Below are positions 1 through 12,817 of a stretch of 64,000 bases of DNA, piece after piece. The position numbers were made by a program, and so were the translations under genes. Source of the stretch: Ypsolopha sequella (Eukaryota; Arthropoda; Insecta; Lepidoptera; Ypsolophidae); the NCBI GenBank assembly GCA_934047225.1, contig OW203992.1, positions 8,607,501-8,671,500 on the forward strand, given 5' to 3'. Position 1 is the first letter of the stretch, and the number at the start of each line of letters is the position of its first letter. The notes under the pieces are model-generated. The model ran no database searches. It saw nothing but the letters and a program-made list of their open reading frames with translations, and was not told where the DNA came from.

Positions 1-2240
1 GGATTAAGCTTTATTAGCAATCGGTTGACATAATCTGGCTTTTGAATTGGAATAAAACTCGTTGTTGATAAGGACTCTTAAACCAATCTTTCAAAAGTGA
101 AAGTTAATTGACAACAATAAAAACCGGCTGATAAACACTCGATTAATTTTAACGGGGGATTAACTCGATAACCTTCAACTCATGAATACATGCAAATGCG
201 GGTTTAACATTGCGTCGGTTGATATCTTTTATTTATTATCAAAGTAATTAAATTGTAATATGTTTGTACTTCTCAGATAATAATAAAGTTTGATATTTAT
301 AAAGCTTAAGATTCTGATGAGATTTCTTGGTGGCTATTAAAAGCTTTTTGATGTTTTATAAATCCTTTTTCGGTGTAAAACGATTTTCATTTATAGAGAA
401 AGATACATTGAATTTGATTTTTGTTTTCATTTATTTGGCGTGATATACACTTTAATTTATTTATATCATTTTGTTCGGAGAACTTACAGCTTAGTTAATA
501 TTTAATTACAATTGGTTTATGGGTATTTAATGACAGAAGATTTTTCATAATTAAGATTGATAATGATTTATTTGTAATTTCATCACCTTTGCCATTGACA
601 ACAGCAAAAGTTGAAGGAATTTTATTTTTCTTTCTTATATTTTATGGTTCAAATTCATATCCTTTATCGTTTTTTCAACAGCTTGTCACCCACCAAACAT
701 CGCCATTACACCATTCTCCCTAGATTATTACAAAGGAGTGCATCGGAACAGATCGCAGTACAATATCCTAATTCAGTCGCGTATGTAATCCATTAATACC
801 CCCTCCCCTTCACCTCTCCACCCCGGCCTTGCTTCCCGCTGTCATTCATAAACCTCCATATCATTTGTATTGGCACATGGTTCATATGACTAATGGACTG
901 AGGCACGTTTAATGGAAAGTGACATCTGCTTATGGCAATACAAAAACCATTTTTACATGTTTCATCCAAGTTGTTTGAAAGTAAGAAAATGATATGGTAT
1001 CGATTGACCAAACTACAATTTCCAATATAATTTTTACTTATTTTCCAACATATGTTATAGATTATCGTATGACGGTGCAAGCTCATTAGATGAGGTTAGG
1101 TCTAATGCCACAATTATCTCGGCGCACAGCTCTATCTCAAGCTATTACCCAAATTAACTAAGACATTAGTGGTAGATCTTATGATTTCATTATGCACGTT
1201 AAGTGCTTCTAATCCTAATGCTTTACTTTGGAAGTAAATTTCATTTATTATTAAATAATTAATATACAAATGTCTTGAAGCTTAAGGGTACGGGTGACCC
1301 GAGATTGAGCACCTCATTTTGCATCAGGTAGAACTGAACTTTGAGCCATGGTTGTTACTGAGTTTTGTTAAATAACTCGGGTTCTTGTTGACATAAAAAC
1401 ACAATTTGTTCAAACTATCTAGATATCATTCAAACTAATTTAATAAAGAAACAATTATCCAACTAAACCTTGCAGTCGACACTTGAGAGAAAATCAATAA
1501 GAAGTATAAAATGGAGTAAACAGAGGGTAACAAAAGATTTTATTCACTGGAAATAAATGAGTCAACGTACGCGGTTTGTTCAAACTAACTTCATAAACGT
1601 TAAAAGAACATAGGTATATTTTTTTGAATAACTGTGGTTATCTTAATTATTGAAACAAAATAATCCAAAGTCTGCTATTTTATTTCTATTTGCGTCATAA
1701 TTATTCCCCCCTTACTTAACTTTTCTTCTGTCTTGTATTTTTTATCTCTTTATTCAATTAAAGTATAAACTTACTTTTTACATTTAGATGTTGTAACTAA
1801 TATTATGAAAAAAAAGACATGATCTTGCTAAGTTTCATGCCCTTCTTCTTAGCAAGACTAATCGAGTGGGCAGAGTTGGGCTTAATTTATTGTATGTATC
1901 GCATATATTTAAAATATTATTTATTTCTTATTCCTATATATGTTTTTTATTCAAGTGTGTTTTTTTATTAAATTTAGGTAAAACCGACCTGTAATATACC
2001 TACATTACATAAATAAATATATTTCGTTTCATTAAATTTCATAGGGTGTCGTCGACAAATGGAGCTCCTATCAAACAGATAAAAATCTTATTCTTTTTGT
2101 GTTTTATTTGTAATAACAATAATTTAAATTTAGAAATAAACAATATGTCGTATTTCACTCTTTGTTCTTATTATTATTATATTTCGGCCGTTTATTACTT
2201 GCATTTTCCTGGATCCAATAAAATCGCAAAGATAGGCCTA
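1..2240. other. AT-rich DNA, no gene recognised
   Basis: Only short chance open frames. A small hairpin TCTTGCTAAG / CTTAGCAAGA lies at 1825-1857. Nothing else is supported. Confidence 0.4.
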
Positions 2241-2257
2241 AAATTTTACCTAATAGT

Positions 2258-2463
2258 ATATTACGATACGAGAGCGATGAAACGTTTTCTGACGAGTGTG
2301 AGTTTGCGGCACGAGCCGAAGGCGAGTGCTGCAATCACACAAGTCGAGAAAAAGTTTCTCGCACGAGTTTCGTATAATTTTTTATAGCACAAGTGCGGAG
2401 AATGCCGACTTTACGCACGCTGGTGCGTAAAGCGGTCATTTTACGCACAGTGTGCTATAAAAA
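2258..2463. repeat. Nested palindromes
   Basis: First palindrome: ATTACGATACGAGAGCG (2258) with CTCGCACGAGTTTCGTATAA (2357). Second: TTTTTATAGCACA (2378) with TGTGCTATAAAAA (2451), and inside it TTTACGCAC GCTG GTGCGTAAA. The AT-rich open frame read leftward from 2731 overlaps it. Confidence 0.65.
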
Positions 2464-3004
2464 TAATTATATTTATTATATATACACCAAAATAAACGTC
2501 AACAAAAATGAAATATAAAACAGCCGTCATAATAAAAACACAACCTTCTAATTCCAAAATAATAAATAGAAACACCTCGAAATCGTGAGTTCTCTGAGCG
2601 GCCTGCTTTGCTTCCAATGAGTAGTATAGACAAGTGTAAAACAAAAGCGTTGGAGCAGGATAGATTTCTCCGAATAACCTGGCCTTAAGAACGGCTGGGT
2701 CGGTTGAGCCGTGATCTATGTTCGACGACATCGTATTTTGAAATCACATGTCAGGTGCAGATAATTTATTTATCGTAAATATTATTTATATAAGTAAATA
2801 TGTTTATTAGTTACTTAATTATTATTTATGTAGGTATATTGAAGTTATTTATAATCATATGGTGTAAGTATATTAACATATTTTAGTGTACACGTATGTA
2901 TGTCTACTTTTTATTATGAGTTATATTTATCAATCCGGGTTTGCTGGAAGAAATCTCTTTTTAGAGATAAGCTCGCCTATGTACATGATATTTCTAAGTA
3001 AAAT

Positions 3005-3052
3005 GTGCAAATAAATGTTTTTCTGTGTACAATAAAGAATATGAATATGAAT
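3005..3052 (+). mobile_element. LINE-like 3' terminus
   Basis: TGTGTACAATAAAGAATATG then AATATGAATAA, the same end as at 11200-11250. The body upstream is not recognised. Confidence 0.4.
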
Positions 3053-3384
3053 AATTTAAGATAAAGAAGCAGATTATTTCTCCATGAACGAAACCTTTTC
3101 TATTGTACGCTTGACAAAATTGACTTGACCAAATCAAATTATCGAAGAGTTTCCCCACTAAATTAATTACACACACCACTCAGAAAAAAGTAAATTAAAG
3201 AAAGCAATCACAGATATTACGAGCCTACTAAAATATGTATTTGTCATAAAAGTATGCGCCGACTTCTGTCGAGAATAAATATTCATTATGACGGATCGCC
3301 TAACGTTTTAGTGGGATTAAATGACATTAACCTCGAGGACTCGATGCTCTCAGCTAAATCAAGTACACAGATAGACTATTAAGG

Positions 3385-3475
3385 CGCCACGTTCAGGGAG
3401 CGGAGCGAAGCGGGACATAGCGGAGCGGAGCGAAGCATCATCGAGTGAAGACGAGCAAAGCGAGGCTTGAGATTT
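3385..3475. repeat. GC-rich string of GCGGAGCGAAGC units
   Basis: AGCGGAGCGAAGCGGGACAT is followed by AGCGGAGCGGAGCGAAGCAT and CGAGCAAAGCGAGGC. Composition resembles repeat family I, but the flanking strings of that family are not clear. Confidence 0.45.
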
Positions 3476-3639
3476 CAAGTCTAGCTAAACTGAGATGGAT
3501 AAAATTTCGATGCGATTACACCTGTGCTTTAACTGTCATGGTAACTCTTGATATCGTACAATGTTCATGAATTTCCTATATTCAAACGTAAAGATGGATG
3601 AGCCTTTTAAATATTTCAGTATTCAGTTTGTAAAATAAT

Positions 3640-3918
3640 ATATACGACGTGTTACAGAAAGGTGTAACCATATTTGAAGAGCATATTCAGTCAATGTTAT
3701 AGAACAACTTTTACTATGGAGCTAACCCAAAAATCTCGAAAAAAAAATCTGCCCTTCCATACATTTCAGCCGAGCGGCATTGCATTTTTCTATGAAAAAG
3801 TTTATATTTTTTTTCGAGATACAGGGCTTGTTCCATAGTAAAAGTTGTTCTATACCATTGACTGAATAAGCTTAAGCTCTTCAAATATGGTTACACCTTT
3901 TTGTAACACGTTGTATAT
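3640..3918. mobile_element. Fold-back MITE family A, copy 1
   Basis: The arms read GTGTTACAGAAAGGTGTAAC inward from the left and GTTACACCTTTTTGTAACAC at the right. The inner parts are also inverted (AGAACAACTTTTACTATGG / CCATAGTAAAAGTTGTTCT). It is a near-complete palindrome of about 275 bp with two further copies in this window. Non-coding. Confidence 0.8.
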
Positions 3919-3925
3919 ATCGTCA

Positions 3926-4012
3926 CGACATGACTCCCCGAGGGGGTTGCAGAGGTATTTCCGAGTGTAAACTGTGAAATGCAAGTCACAGTCCACACTC
4001 GGTACACTGATA
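3926..4012 (-). mobile_element. SINE 3' tail fragment
   Basis: TCGTCACGACATGACTCCCC, then CACTCGG-type and AAATGCAAGTCACAGTCCAC strings, the complement of the tail at 39555-39625. Confidence 0.5.
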
Positions 4013-4431
4013 CGTTTTTAAAATAAAGTCTGTAATATTATGCAGCGTAATGTATTTTAAAGGTACATGCATTCCTATATGTACGCAGATACAGTTAATT
4101 GATTGAATAGGTTAACATTAATAGAATGGATGGAACGTTTGAAAAAATCTGCTACATAATTTTGGCAATTGCAATGGGAAAAATGAATATTGTAAATTAA
4201 TTATTATAAATTAACAGATCCTAATAAAAATTTTCAAGCAGGATATTTTATGATCCTGACCAACGTTACACGTATCCCAGAAAATCGATTTATTCGTTGG
4301 GGATCGGATGGCAAAATAATAAAATAAGCGCGGGCAAATTCACGACCAAAAAACTAGAAGAAACTCATACAGCGCTGGAAAAGCTGCAACCAAGAATCTA
4401 GTAGGAATTCCTAATTCATAAAATAAAAAAA

Positions 4432-4471
4432 TATTTATAGATACCCACTATAAAGTGGGTATCTATAAATA
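4432..4471. repeat. Perfect 18-bp hairpin
   Basis: TATTTATAGATACCCACT, a four-base loop ATAA, then the exact complement. It ends about 37 bp before the SINE at 4508. Confidence 0.85.
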
Positions 4472-4507
4472 ACATTGCAGTATGGGAAAGCACATCGGTA
4501 AATTCAC

Positions 4508-4665
4508 GAAGTGTGTTGAGACCTGGATAGCTCAGAGGTTAGAGCAATCGCCCAGCAAGCGAGAGGTCCCGGGTTCGATTCCCGGTTCAGAGCTCCTCAC
4601 ATCCAGATTTACTTTTATTTCTGCGTTTCTATACTGCAATGATATAATGTTAATTTTAATTTAAA
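4508..4665 (+). mobile_element. tRNA-derived SINE
   Basis: A box TAGCTCAGAGG and B box GGTTCGATTCC are intact. The D stem GCTC/GAGC and T stem CCGGG/CCCGG pair. The acceptor stem has mismatches at its two outer positions and the base before the AGC anticodon is C instead of T, so it is not a good functional tRNA. A tail 'CAGAGCTCCTCACATCCAGA ... ATACTGCAATGATATAATGT' follows and recurs at 18782. Confidence 0.7.
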
Positions 4666-5199
4666 AAATTATAGTTATGTAAAACCTAAATATTTTCTAA
4701 TTATTTTCTAAATTATCCTTTTATTTTCATGGACTAAAGATTTCATTATTTTTTTTTCCAAGAAGTCAACACAAAGTTGAGCAAGAAACAATAAAAGAAC
4801 GTTTCCTAATAACAACCGTAATAAGAAAGCCATGTCATCCCATCAGCCTCAATTACATCCAATATGCATGACCATGTGTAGGCAGGCAGGCATACATCAC
4901 GTCTCATCAGCTGAAACCACTCATTCGCCACTAATTAATTACTTAACTCGATTAAATTAAATTAACTCGAGATCAGGGCATCGGCTCGCGATGAATCGAT
5001 GCCAGCCGCAATTCGATTAAGATCGTTGGTGACGATCAATTTCGCTCGTTACTGATCAATAAAGTTATTAAACGCGCCTGTATGCAACCGTATGCATGCC
5101 ATTTATGAACGCTACCAACCTCTTCCTTTGAACCGATGCTAGCGCAACTCCAAAAACAATATCTCTGTTTTAATTGGCATTCCACTAAAACTAAATTGC

Positions 5200-5900
5200 C
5201 CACTCGAAACAAGAAAGTACCGAGTTTAAAACTGCGCGTTTACAGGGTACGTTTTAATTACGGCATTTAAGTAAACGCGACGCTACGTCTACTTGGCTGG
5301 CTGCATTACACAAATTCAGCCACCAAAAGCCTCCCACTTAGCTAATGAAACATGTTCCCGTATAGACTACGGCCCGGTCGCATTGTACCCGGCACGTTGC
5401 CGGATGCGCGCCGGATTCGGCGGACTCTCTCCGCAAATCCTCATTTACTTGCATTATTTTAATGGAGCTATTGTGGACGAATGTCCTTTGTCGTGGGCAC
5501 GGAAGCTCAAGCCCGACTGTGGGAAATGTGCCGGTGCATAACTGCCCTAAATCGAGCACCCGAATCCGAGGTAAATGACCGCGTTCTTTGTTCCAATTGA
5601 AATGTGCTTTTGAAAGATGCTCAAGAGGTCAATAAAACGAGAAAACAACGTATCCATTCAACTAATTAGGTAGGGCGAAGACGACGCGGTCCGCAGAGAA
5701 ATACCGTCTCTAATAACAGGGTCCCATAATAAGCTAAGAGGTTGTCCTGCTCGTATAAAAATGCAATCGGCAGAGGCACAAGGAGGTCGTTCAAACTTTT
5801 CAAATTTTCCACCAGCCCCACGGTATTAATTTTAAATTAGAGGCCCGGACGTAAATTGTCGGGTCGCCCCACATGTGCTGGACTAGACTAGTGTTCATTT
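5200..5900. other. Unique GC-richer block, downstream of the gene
   Basis: No repeat signal. Short open frames on both strands look like chance. Strings such as TTAATTACGGCATTTAAG and ACCAGCCCCACGGTATTAAT suggest conserved non-coding DNA, but this is inferred from composition only. Confidence 0.3.
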
Positions 5901-6126
5901 AACTTTGCTATCTCATTGTCAAACAAATCTTACTTGGAAAGTTTTCTAGTTGAATTGAGCTGTCATTTAATTGATTCTGTGAATACTTGTGGAGTACGCG
6001 TTCTTGCAGTCAAATATTATGTTTTCACCGTGCTGCAATTTTAACTGCTTTAGTTGCTTTTCTTTCATATAAAATACAAAAATAAAACAATGGAATATAG
6101 GAATAAAAGGAAGTAAAAGCTTCCTG

Positions 6127-6358
6127 CCCCTCTATTCTGTATCTTTAGTTGCCAACTCGACTAGGTGCCTATCATCGAAAACATAGCTAAAAACGGAACT
6201 TTCAAAATTGCTATTAGTCTGTATTGAACTATTTACGAACAGTGTCGTCACTTCAAGTGCGAACATATCCTTAGACAATCGGAATTCGATAGTATATCTA
6301 TGTTTTTGATGATAGACACAAAGTCCATGGCAACTAAAGATACATAATAGGCCCTCTG
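6127..6358. mobile_element. Fold-back MITE family F, copy 1
   Basis: CCTCTATTCTGTATCTTTAG at the left and the complement of CCTATTATGTATCTTTAGTT at the right. Internal arms pair around AACATAGCTAAAAAC / TATCTATGTTTTTGA. Confidence 0.72.
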
Positions 6359-7054
6359 GACAACTTAATTTTTTCTTTTGTTCTGATCGGCACTTTTCAT
6401 ATAACTATAAACATTAAATAGTAGAAAACAGTTTAAATTATGCCAAATAAATAAAGTCAAGGTAAGAGGTCAGATAAGTCAAATGATTGTGTATATGCCA
6501 ATGGACCAGATTAAATTCTTTTTGCAAAATGTTAAAACTAAATCATTGAAAAGTACACCAAAACAGGTTCTTTAAAAAAAATGGATCGATTAAAAAGAAA
6601 TAGAAATGCCAGAATTTAATAAAAATTATTATGGTTGTAAAACAACATGGGTGAATGCAAATAAAGACTCTCCTAACTTTTAAACTAAACTTATTCGATA
6701 GTTATCTACTTTTCGCTCCCAGCAACAATTACTGTTGACATTTTGAACGCCCACATTTTGCTATCATAATTTCTCGTTAGTTGATAATAAACTTGTCTTG
6801 TCGCGGCGAAAAATATAGCTACCGTTGCGTGTCACAAATCGATTAACTGATTTTCAATATCTGATAATCACTTCTAGATATTATCTCACTACAGTTTCAA
6901 CGATAACACTTATTTAACAACACTAAATAAAAATAAAAAAAGACAGAAACGCTAGTCACGATGTTTGCAGGTAAACGTAGCTATAGATATTTATTACAAT
7001 AAATTATTCTAACCTAGAAAGTAACAGATATAAGTTAAAAATTTAAAATCCCCC

Positions 7055-7260
7055 GACACACTTGGATCGGGGTAAAGTTTATTCCCTGGAGACAAAGAGG
7101 ACAGGTAGTTCCCTAGGGACATGTAGAGATAATCTATGGAACTACACATCTGATTCTGAAAATTCTTTCACTAATAGGAAGCTAGATTATCCCTGCGTGC
7201 TATAGGCTAAAGTTTGTTCGCTAAAATTAAACAAACGGGGCGAAGCCGCGGGCAAAAGCT
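7055..7260 (+). mobile_element. Helitron-type 3' terminal region
   Basis: Ends GGGGCGAAGCCGCGGGCAAA then AGCTAG followed by T. A short GC hairpin just before CTAG/T is the usual 3' end of Helitrons, and this string is a familiar lepidopteran one. The left limit is a guess, as I did not find a 5' end. Confidence 0.5.
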
Positions 7261-8394
7261 AGTAGCTAAGAACAATCTCGATTAAGTCACGTTTCAAAGA
7301 AAAAAAAAATCTAGCTCAAAATCGATTCATTCGTTTGGGAGCTACGATAACACACACGTCAAACATAGTATAACAACTCTGTGTTTACTTCGGGGGTTAA
7401 AAGGTCGAAATATTTTGTTTCTATAGCAGACCACTATTCAGTCAGTCAGGGCAGTAACTAAGCTGCTTAAAACAGTTTTCACATTACATTTCCCCAAATT
7501 TGTTCTAAGCTGCACTAATAATATCTACTATAATATTAGATATAATACAATTAAGTCCAAATTATCTTTTACATAGTAAATTATTACAATACATATATCA
7601 CAGAGGCATAGCTGCTAATTAATGCAAAAGCGAGGTAAACATACAAGATTATTCTAGATATTTTAATAAACACAAACAAATATACTTTTACAGGACTAAT
7701 TGGCGTAATTATCTTCTGCCAATTACAGGCATGAAAATAATAATAATAATATAAAATAATTATTATAATAGATACCAATCAAGTCGAAGGTAATCCAGAC
7801 AAAGTATGCCAAGAAATTAGGATTTAATTTATTCATGACTGAGGGTTCTTGTCTACGGATCGCTCTGCAGAAATGTTAATGTAATTTCATTCTTAATGCA
7901 AGAATAATAAAGTTAATTTTAGGGTTTGTCGATTTGCATTAGTTTATTAGTAGTTAAGTTCGAGGTTTAGAAATTAATCCACGAGTGACACGGAGCCAAC
8001 TCGCTAGGAAGATGCTTTACCTTTGTGCAACTAAAGAGTGTTGGAGCCATAGAGGAGAACAAGTCGGAGCAAAAACCGATTTTTCCTATTTGACAACAAG
8101 GTCACGTGTTTCTCAGATTTTTATTTGACCAATGTATTTTTTTAAGCAAATTTTTGTGTTTTGAAAATATTTCTTGCCGGTGTTTTTAAGTTATACAAAT
8201 TAATCTGTCTTTGAATAGGTATGCTTTTCTGCGTATGTTTTATTTATTAATTTTAATTACATTGTTTATTCTCTAAACCAATAAATAACTTGTTATTATT
8301 ATATATCACGTTTTGAATAAACTATTATGGAGGAATTCATATAACCAATGAATAGTTTGTAAAAAATAAACGAGCCAATGAACTATAGGTAATA

Positions 8395-9500
8395 TGCTGT
8401 CGTGACGTGAGCGTCGCTCCGACCTCGAGCTCGCGTGATTCAATCGCTTATTACGATTGAATTAGATAGACAATAGATACCTATCGGTCATTAATCAAAA
8501 TGGCGTAAACAAAAAGTATGTCTTTTGATTTAACTAATTCCAGTACCTCCTGTGTACAATCAGCCTCAAAACTACGTTATTCCCCAAATATGTAATGGTG
8601 ACTCTGTGAAAAAGTGATCGACGATCACCGATCGTACGCTAAAAGCGTTTACTGAGGTACATTATTGATTGAACAACAAGATTTATTAAAAAATTAAAAT
8701 ATTTCACGTGACGTGTATAGTTATTATATAAATCTTCAAGTCATACCAATAACCTATTATGGAACTCAAATGGTCGTAAACGAGGTGCCAAACAAGTTGA
8801 GCAAAGAGTTGTAGAGCTCACCTGTCTGCAGCAGCACATCGAGAGAGATCAGAGGCAAGCTGACCTAGCCGGCCGGCGCGGCGCCCGCAGGCAGCCTTTG
8901 TGCAAAGATTCGCAAAGCGAGTGCCAGCCAGCTTTGATGTCGAGCCCGGCAGGTAATTTGGAAAAACGTTATTTAATTAACTTTCGACAAGTCCGCGTAA
9001 TCGCGTTACAAAGCCACCAGAGTGAGTGGTCAAGTCTTTGAGGCTGCCTTCGGGGGGCGAACCGGTTGATTTTTACGCCAAACAAACGCCCCATAAAGGC
9101 CCTGTCATTTTCAGGTGTTTTCCAATTAACTGGCCTTTGACCATCGCCGCGGCAAAGTCATAGCAACTAACGCCTTTGTTATTGGAGCTAACTTTGTAGT
9201 TTTATTATTAAGGGGGCACCTGTAATTGACTCCATATTTCATGAAATAAGCAACTAATTTATTTGACATGAGCGTGCTCAGAGTTTGCCCACCGTGTTTA
9301 CAGGGTCCTAATTGTTCGTTCATTACACGGCTGGACAGTAGTTTTATGAAAGTTTAGGAGCGTTTAAACTTTGGGATTGGTTTGTGAATTTTCTGTGAGA
9401 GCCGTAAGCAAGTCCGGTGTCGGACCTTTAGCGACGCGACGCCCGCGGCAGCGTTGTTGGTTGGGCACTGGTCGCCTCTACAAGATAATTAACTCTATGA
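8395..9500. promoter_or_regulatory. Candidate cis-regulatory block
   Basis: A long repeat-free stretch with higher GC, containing CACGTGACGTG, GATCGACGATCACCGATCG, ACGTTATTTAATTAACTTTC and GGGGGCACCTGTAATTG. It has several E-box-like CACCTG and homeodomain-like TAAT sites. It lies 6-7 kb past the 3' end of the LMO4-type gene. Function is inferred. Confidence 0.3.
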
Positions 9501-9991
9501 ACTATCTCGTACACTGCCGACGCTCGTGTAAGTACAAATTGCTTTTAAAAGGAGATAAATGAAATAATCACTGTTTTCAAATACTTTACTAACGCTAACG
9601 ATTATATCTAAAATGTTTCTGAATGTATATTTTATCGTGCCACGCACATCACAGCGAGTGGACAAAGTTAGAAAGGTTGACTCAGCCGAGTACCTCGTTC
9701 GAGCGAGTGGCTCGCTCATATAAACAAAGCCAGGTCTTTATGCTTGTTCATTGAACAGCTTAATTGCACTTCTTCACACAACTTTCCTTTACTGTATCCG
9801 TACATCTCATAATCGAAATATCCTCGCAGAATTTCTTTTAGGTGAAAGAAATGTCTGTTTTCATTTAATACGAGTGTTTACAGGGTATTTTCAAGTTTTC
9901 GTCTATCACAATCTTCCATTTTGTATTTTTTTAATTTTCCACCCCAATTTTCCGGTGGTATGATTAACCTCAGTTCAAAATCGGTGCTGTA

Positions 9992-10260
9992 TACAAGGTG
10001 AATTTGTGAACATCGTCCAAATTCATACTTGAGCCATGGTAAGTGATCTGTAATCATGAACCAATAACGATTTTTGTAAAATTCATAAAACGTAATTTTG
10101 ACTCCCCATAGTGATTCACTCAGGATTGGAAGTGAATTACTATGGGGAGTCGAAATTTCACTGCACGAATTTCACAAAAATTATTATCGATTCATGATGC
10201 TGATCACTTACCAAGTCTACAGTATGAATTTGGGCGATGATCAAAAAGTCACCTTGTATA
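9992..10260. mobile_element. Fold-back MITE family B, copy 1
   Basis: Begins TACAAGGTGA and ends TCACCTTGTATA. Inner arms pair (CCAAATTCATACT / AGTATGAATTTGG, GACTCCCCATAG / CTATGGGGAGTC). About 268 bp, no coding capacity. Confidence 0.8.
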
Positions 10261-10765
10261 TAATATACATTTTTTGAGATTTCATTTATATGTTTTTAAA
10301 ACATAAACAAAAAGCTTCTTTTCTACGTCTAAGCACCTACAGCTCGCTGTGAAGCTCTCCCTCGCGCTCCCATCTCGTTTTCGCTTAGGGTTCCTGAATT
10401 TTTAATGCTCTCAAAAAGGACATGCATTTCGTTCTCATTGCTCGCATACACGTGATATACGCGTTCTTGACAAAATGAAAAGGATTTGTTATAAAACAAA
10501 TTCTCGTTTCAGTTAGTTAAGATTACATCAATAAGATTAGTAAATTTACGTATTGTATATTTATTATATTTATATTTTGTTTAATATTATTCAATTGGTT
10601 TTGGCCAGCTCCGATGAACATCGAATTTTGTGAGGCTAGTGAATTTAATCAGCTTAAAATATTCAATCCATGAATTGGTGAACAGGGATAGAAAATATTA
10701 TGTACGAAAAAAAGTTTCTTCAAATACACAAACAACGGGTGTGTAAACACAGCAATAATATAAAA

Positions 10766-11067
10766 AAACCAGCCAAGTGTGAGTCGGACTCACGCATGAA
10801 GGGTTCCGTACCATTATCTATAAAAACGGTAAAAAAACATATCAGTTGTATGGGAGCCCCCTTAAATATTTATTTTATTCTGTTTTTTAGTATTTGTTAA
10901 TATAGCGGCAACAGAAATACATCATCTGTGAAAATTTCAACTGCCTAACTATCACGGTTCATGAGATACAGCCTGGTGACAGACGGACAGACAGACGAAC
11001 AGACAGACGGACAGCGGAGTCTTAGTAATAGGATCCCGTTGGTTACCTTTTGGGTACGGAACCCTAA
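10766..11067 (+). repeat. Abundant lepidopteran GGGTTCCGTAC repeat, full copy
   Basis: From AAAACCAGCCAAGTGTGAGT to GGGTACGGAACCCTAAAA. The outer strings AGGGTTCCGTAC and GTACGGAACCCT are inverted. Inside are AACAGAAATACATCATCTGT and a run of GACAGACGGACAG. Class uncertain. Confidence 0.75.
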
Positions 11068-11199
11068 AACAATGTTGGTAGGTAAGCAATCCCATTTCGT
11101 CGATTTTACAAACGTTTAGACTTATACGTATACAGGATATCCTGGTAATTACGGTAAGTAATTACAGACATTTTATAATCAAGTACAATGTGTAAATAT

Positions 11200-11250
11200 T
11201 ATGTTTTTTGTGTACAATAAAGAATATGAAAGAAAATTAATATGAATATG
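11200..11250 (+). mobile_element. LINE-like 3' terminus
   Basis: GTGTACAATAAAGAATATGA followed by ATATGA-like repeats; the same string is at 3026-3050. Upstream, TAATTACAGACATTTTATAA (11160) also recurs at 13216. Confidence 0.45.
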
Positions 11251-12189
11251 ATTATTTATTTTTAAAATGATGTATAGGTAAAGTAACGGTAAGGTAATTC
11301 CTATATGTTCGCTTATCCCAAACATCGTTTTTTTTTGATAGCAAATACGGACTCCTTTTTAAAAATGGAACGAAACACTTCACGTGGAACTCATTACCAG
11401 TAAAAATTGTTATCATGTGACTTCGTCAAACAGGAAAACCATTTCCTAAAACACTAATTAAAACAAATTACTATTTAAAAAGCTAAAGGAAATGTTCCGT
11501 TATTAAAGTTAATTGAACAAATCGATTTAACCAATTACCTACTTTATCGTTTAAATGAACAGCTAGTTTTACTACCTTCAGAAATAACTAGTGAAGTATT
11601 TTTTTTGCAGGCTACAACTACACCGTCTGACAAAAAACCCAATTTGAGTACCACAATATAAATAATACGTCTTTAACTATGAAATTTCCGAAATTTTCTT
11701 ACAGATTCATGAGTTCATAATTCCTGTAATATAATAGCTATTTCAATTATTTGTTTTTTGTTTGAAAGTTGATTTAAAGGTTTTACATCTATGTATTAAA
11801 TTTTGTTTTTATTTTCGGTTTGATTATAAAAATTAAATCTTTATTTCTCGTTTGTGCTCAACTTTTTTTGAATCGCTATATTTTTCCTGCAATTGATCTG
11901 TTATAATCTATGATCGTATTTTTTTTTATATTTGTCGGTCTACCAGTTTCGGAGATAAGGAGGGGAGACATACATATCTTTGTGATTTTTTAAAAATTTC
12001 TCGAGACCAGTGCCAGTAAGTATAGTAAAAGTATATATTTTTACAATCAACCCTTTAATATATACAGTTTGATACCAATAATGAATTTTTAGGATAATAT
12101 TTTTTATTATTCTCAATTTTGTTTTGGAAATATTTTGAACAATCAAATTTTCATATTTTTTTACGCCGTGATATGTGAGCAAATAAATG

Positions 12190-12335
12190 CTATTTTTGTG
12201 CCAAATTTCACGTCTTCATCTTTAACGGTGCTAAAGTTATAAGGCTGTGACATACGGACAGACGGACGGACAGACAACGGAGTCTCACCATAAAGGTTCC
12301 TTTTTTACCTTTTAATTACTACGGAACCCTAAAAA
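12190..12335 (+). repeat. Partial copy of the GGGTTCCGTAC repeat
   Basis: Contains GCTGTGACATACGGACAGAC, CAACGGAGTCTCACCATAAA and ACGGAACCCTAAAAA, the right-hand part only. Confidence 0.6.
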
Positions 12336-12742
12336 ATTACCGCAAAATGCTAATAGAAGAAAAATACCAACTACAGCTTGTTTACAGCAAAATAAAATGC
12401 AAGTCAAAATAGTAACGGGTAAATTTATCCAGCTACTAGTGCAGTGAACGGTTGTCTAATTACCAACTAGTACAGTCATGAAGGACGAAGGAAGGCACTT
12501 AACTTTAAGTACTAACTCTTAAAAATAATGGCGCCCTAGTTACAGAGTTTACTTGCTCTATAGTTTGTTACGAATTGAGTTCTTCTAGATTGGGATGGAG
12601 TTTTACTCTAAGAATTTTATGTATAGGAATGCTCTGATTTCTCTTGCGAGATAAAAGTGCAGTTTATGACATGATAGAGGTATTTAGTAAAAATAAAGTT
12701 GAAGTTGAAGGAAATTTTTACATGATAAATAACTTTATCACT

Positions 12743-12817
12743 CGGTTGGTGATCATTGAACCTTGTTCCTGGTCTCCGGTATGGGTTCGGGCGGTTGATT
12801 GGATTTCACCTTGTATA
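12743..12817. repeat. Family B end fragment
   Basis: A single end of family B: 'GGTGATCATTGAACCTTG...GGGCGGTTGAT...TTCACCTTGTATA' with the other arm absent. Confidence 0.5.

Noticed and set aside
1390..1610. Doubled 'GTTTGTTCAAACTA' strings
   Set aside because: Similarity is limited to about 15 bp, too short to support a repeat family.
4525..4599. Functional tRNA-Ala(AGC)
   Set aside because: Outer acceptor pairs fail and the conserved T before the anticodon is C; the tail repeated at 18782 marks it as a SINE.
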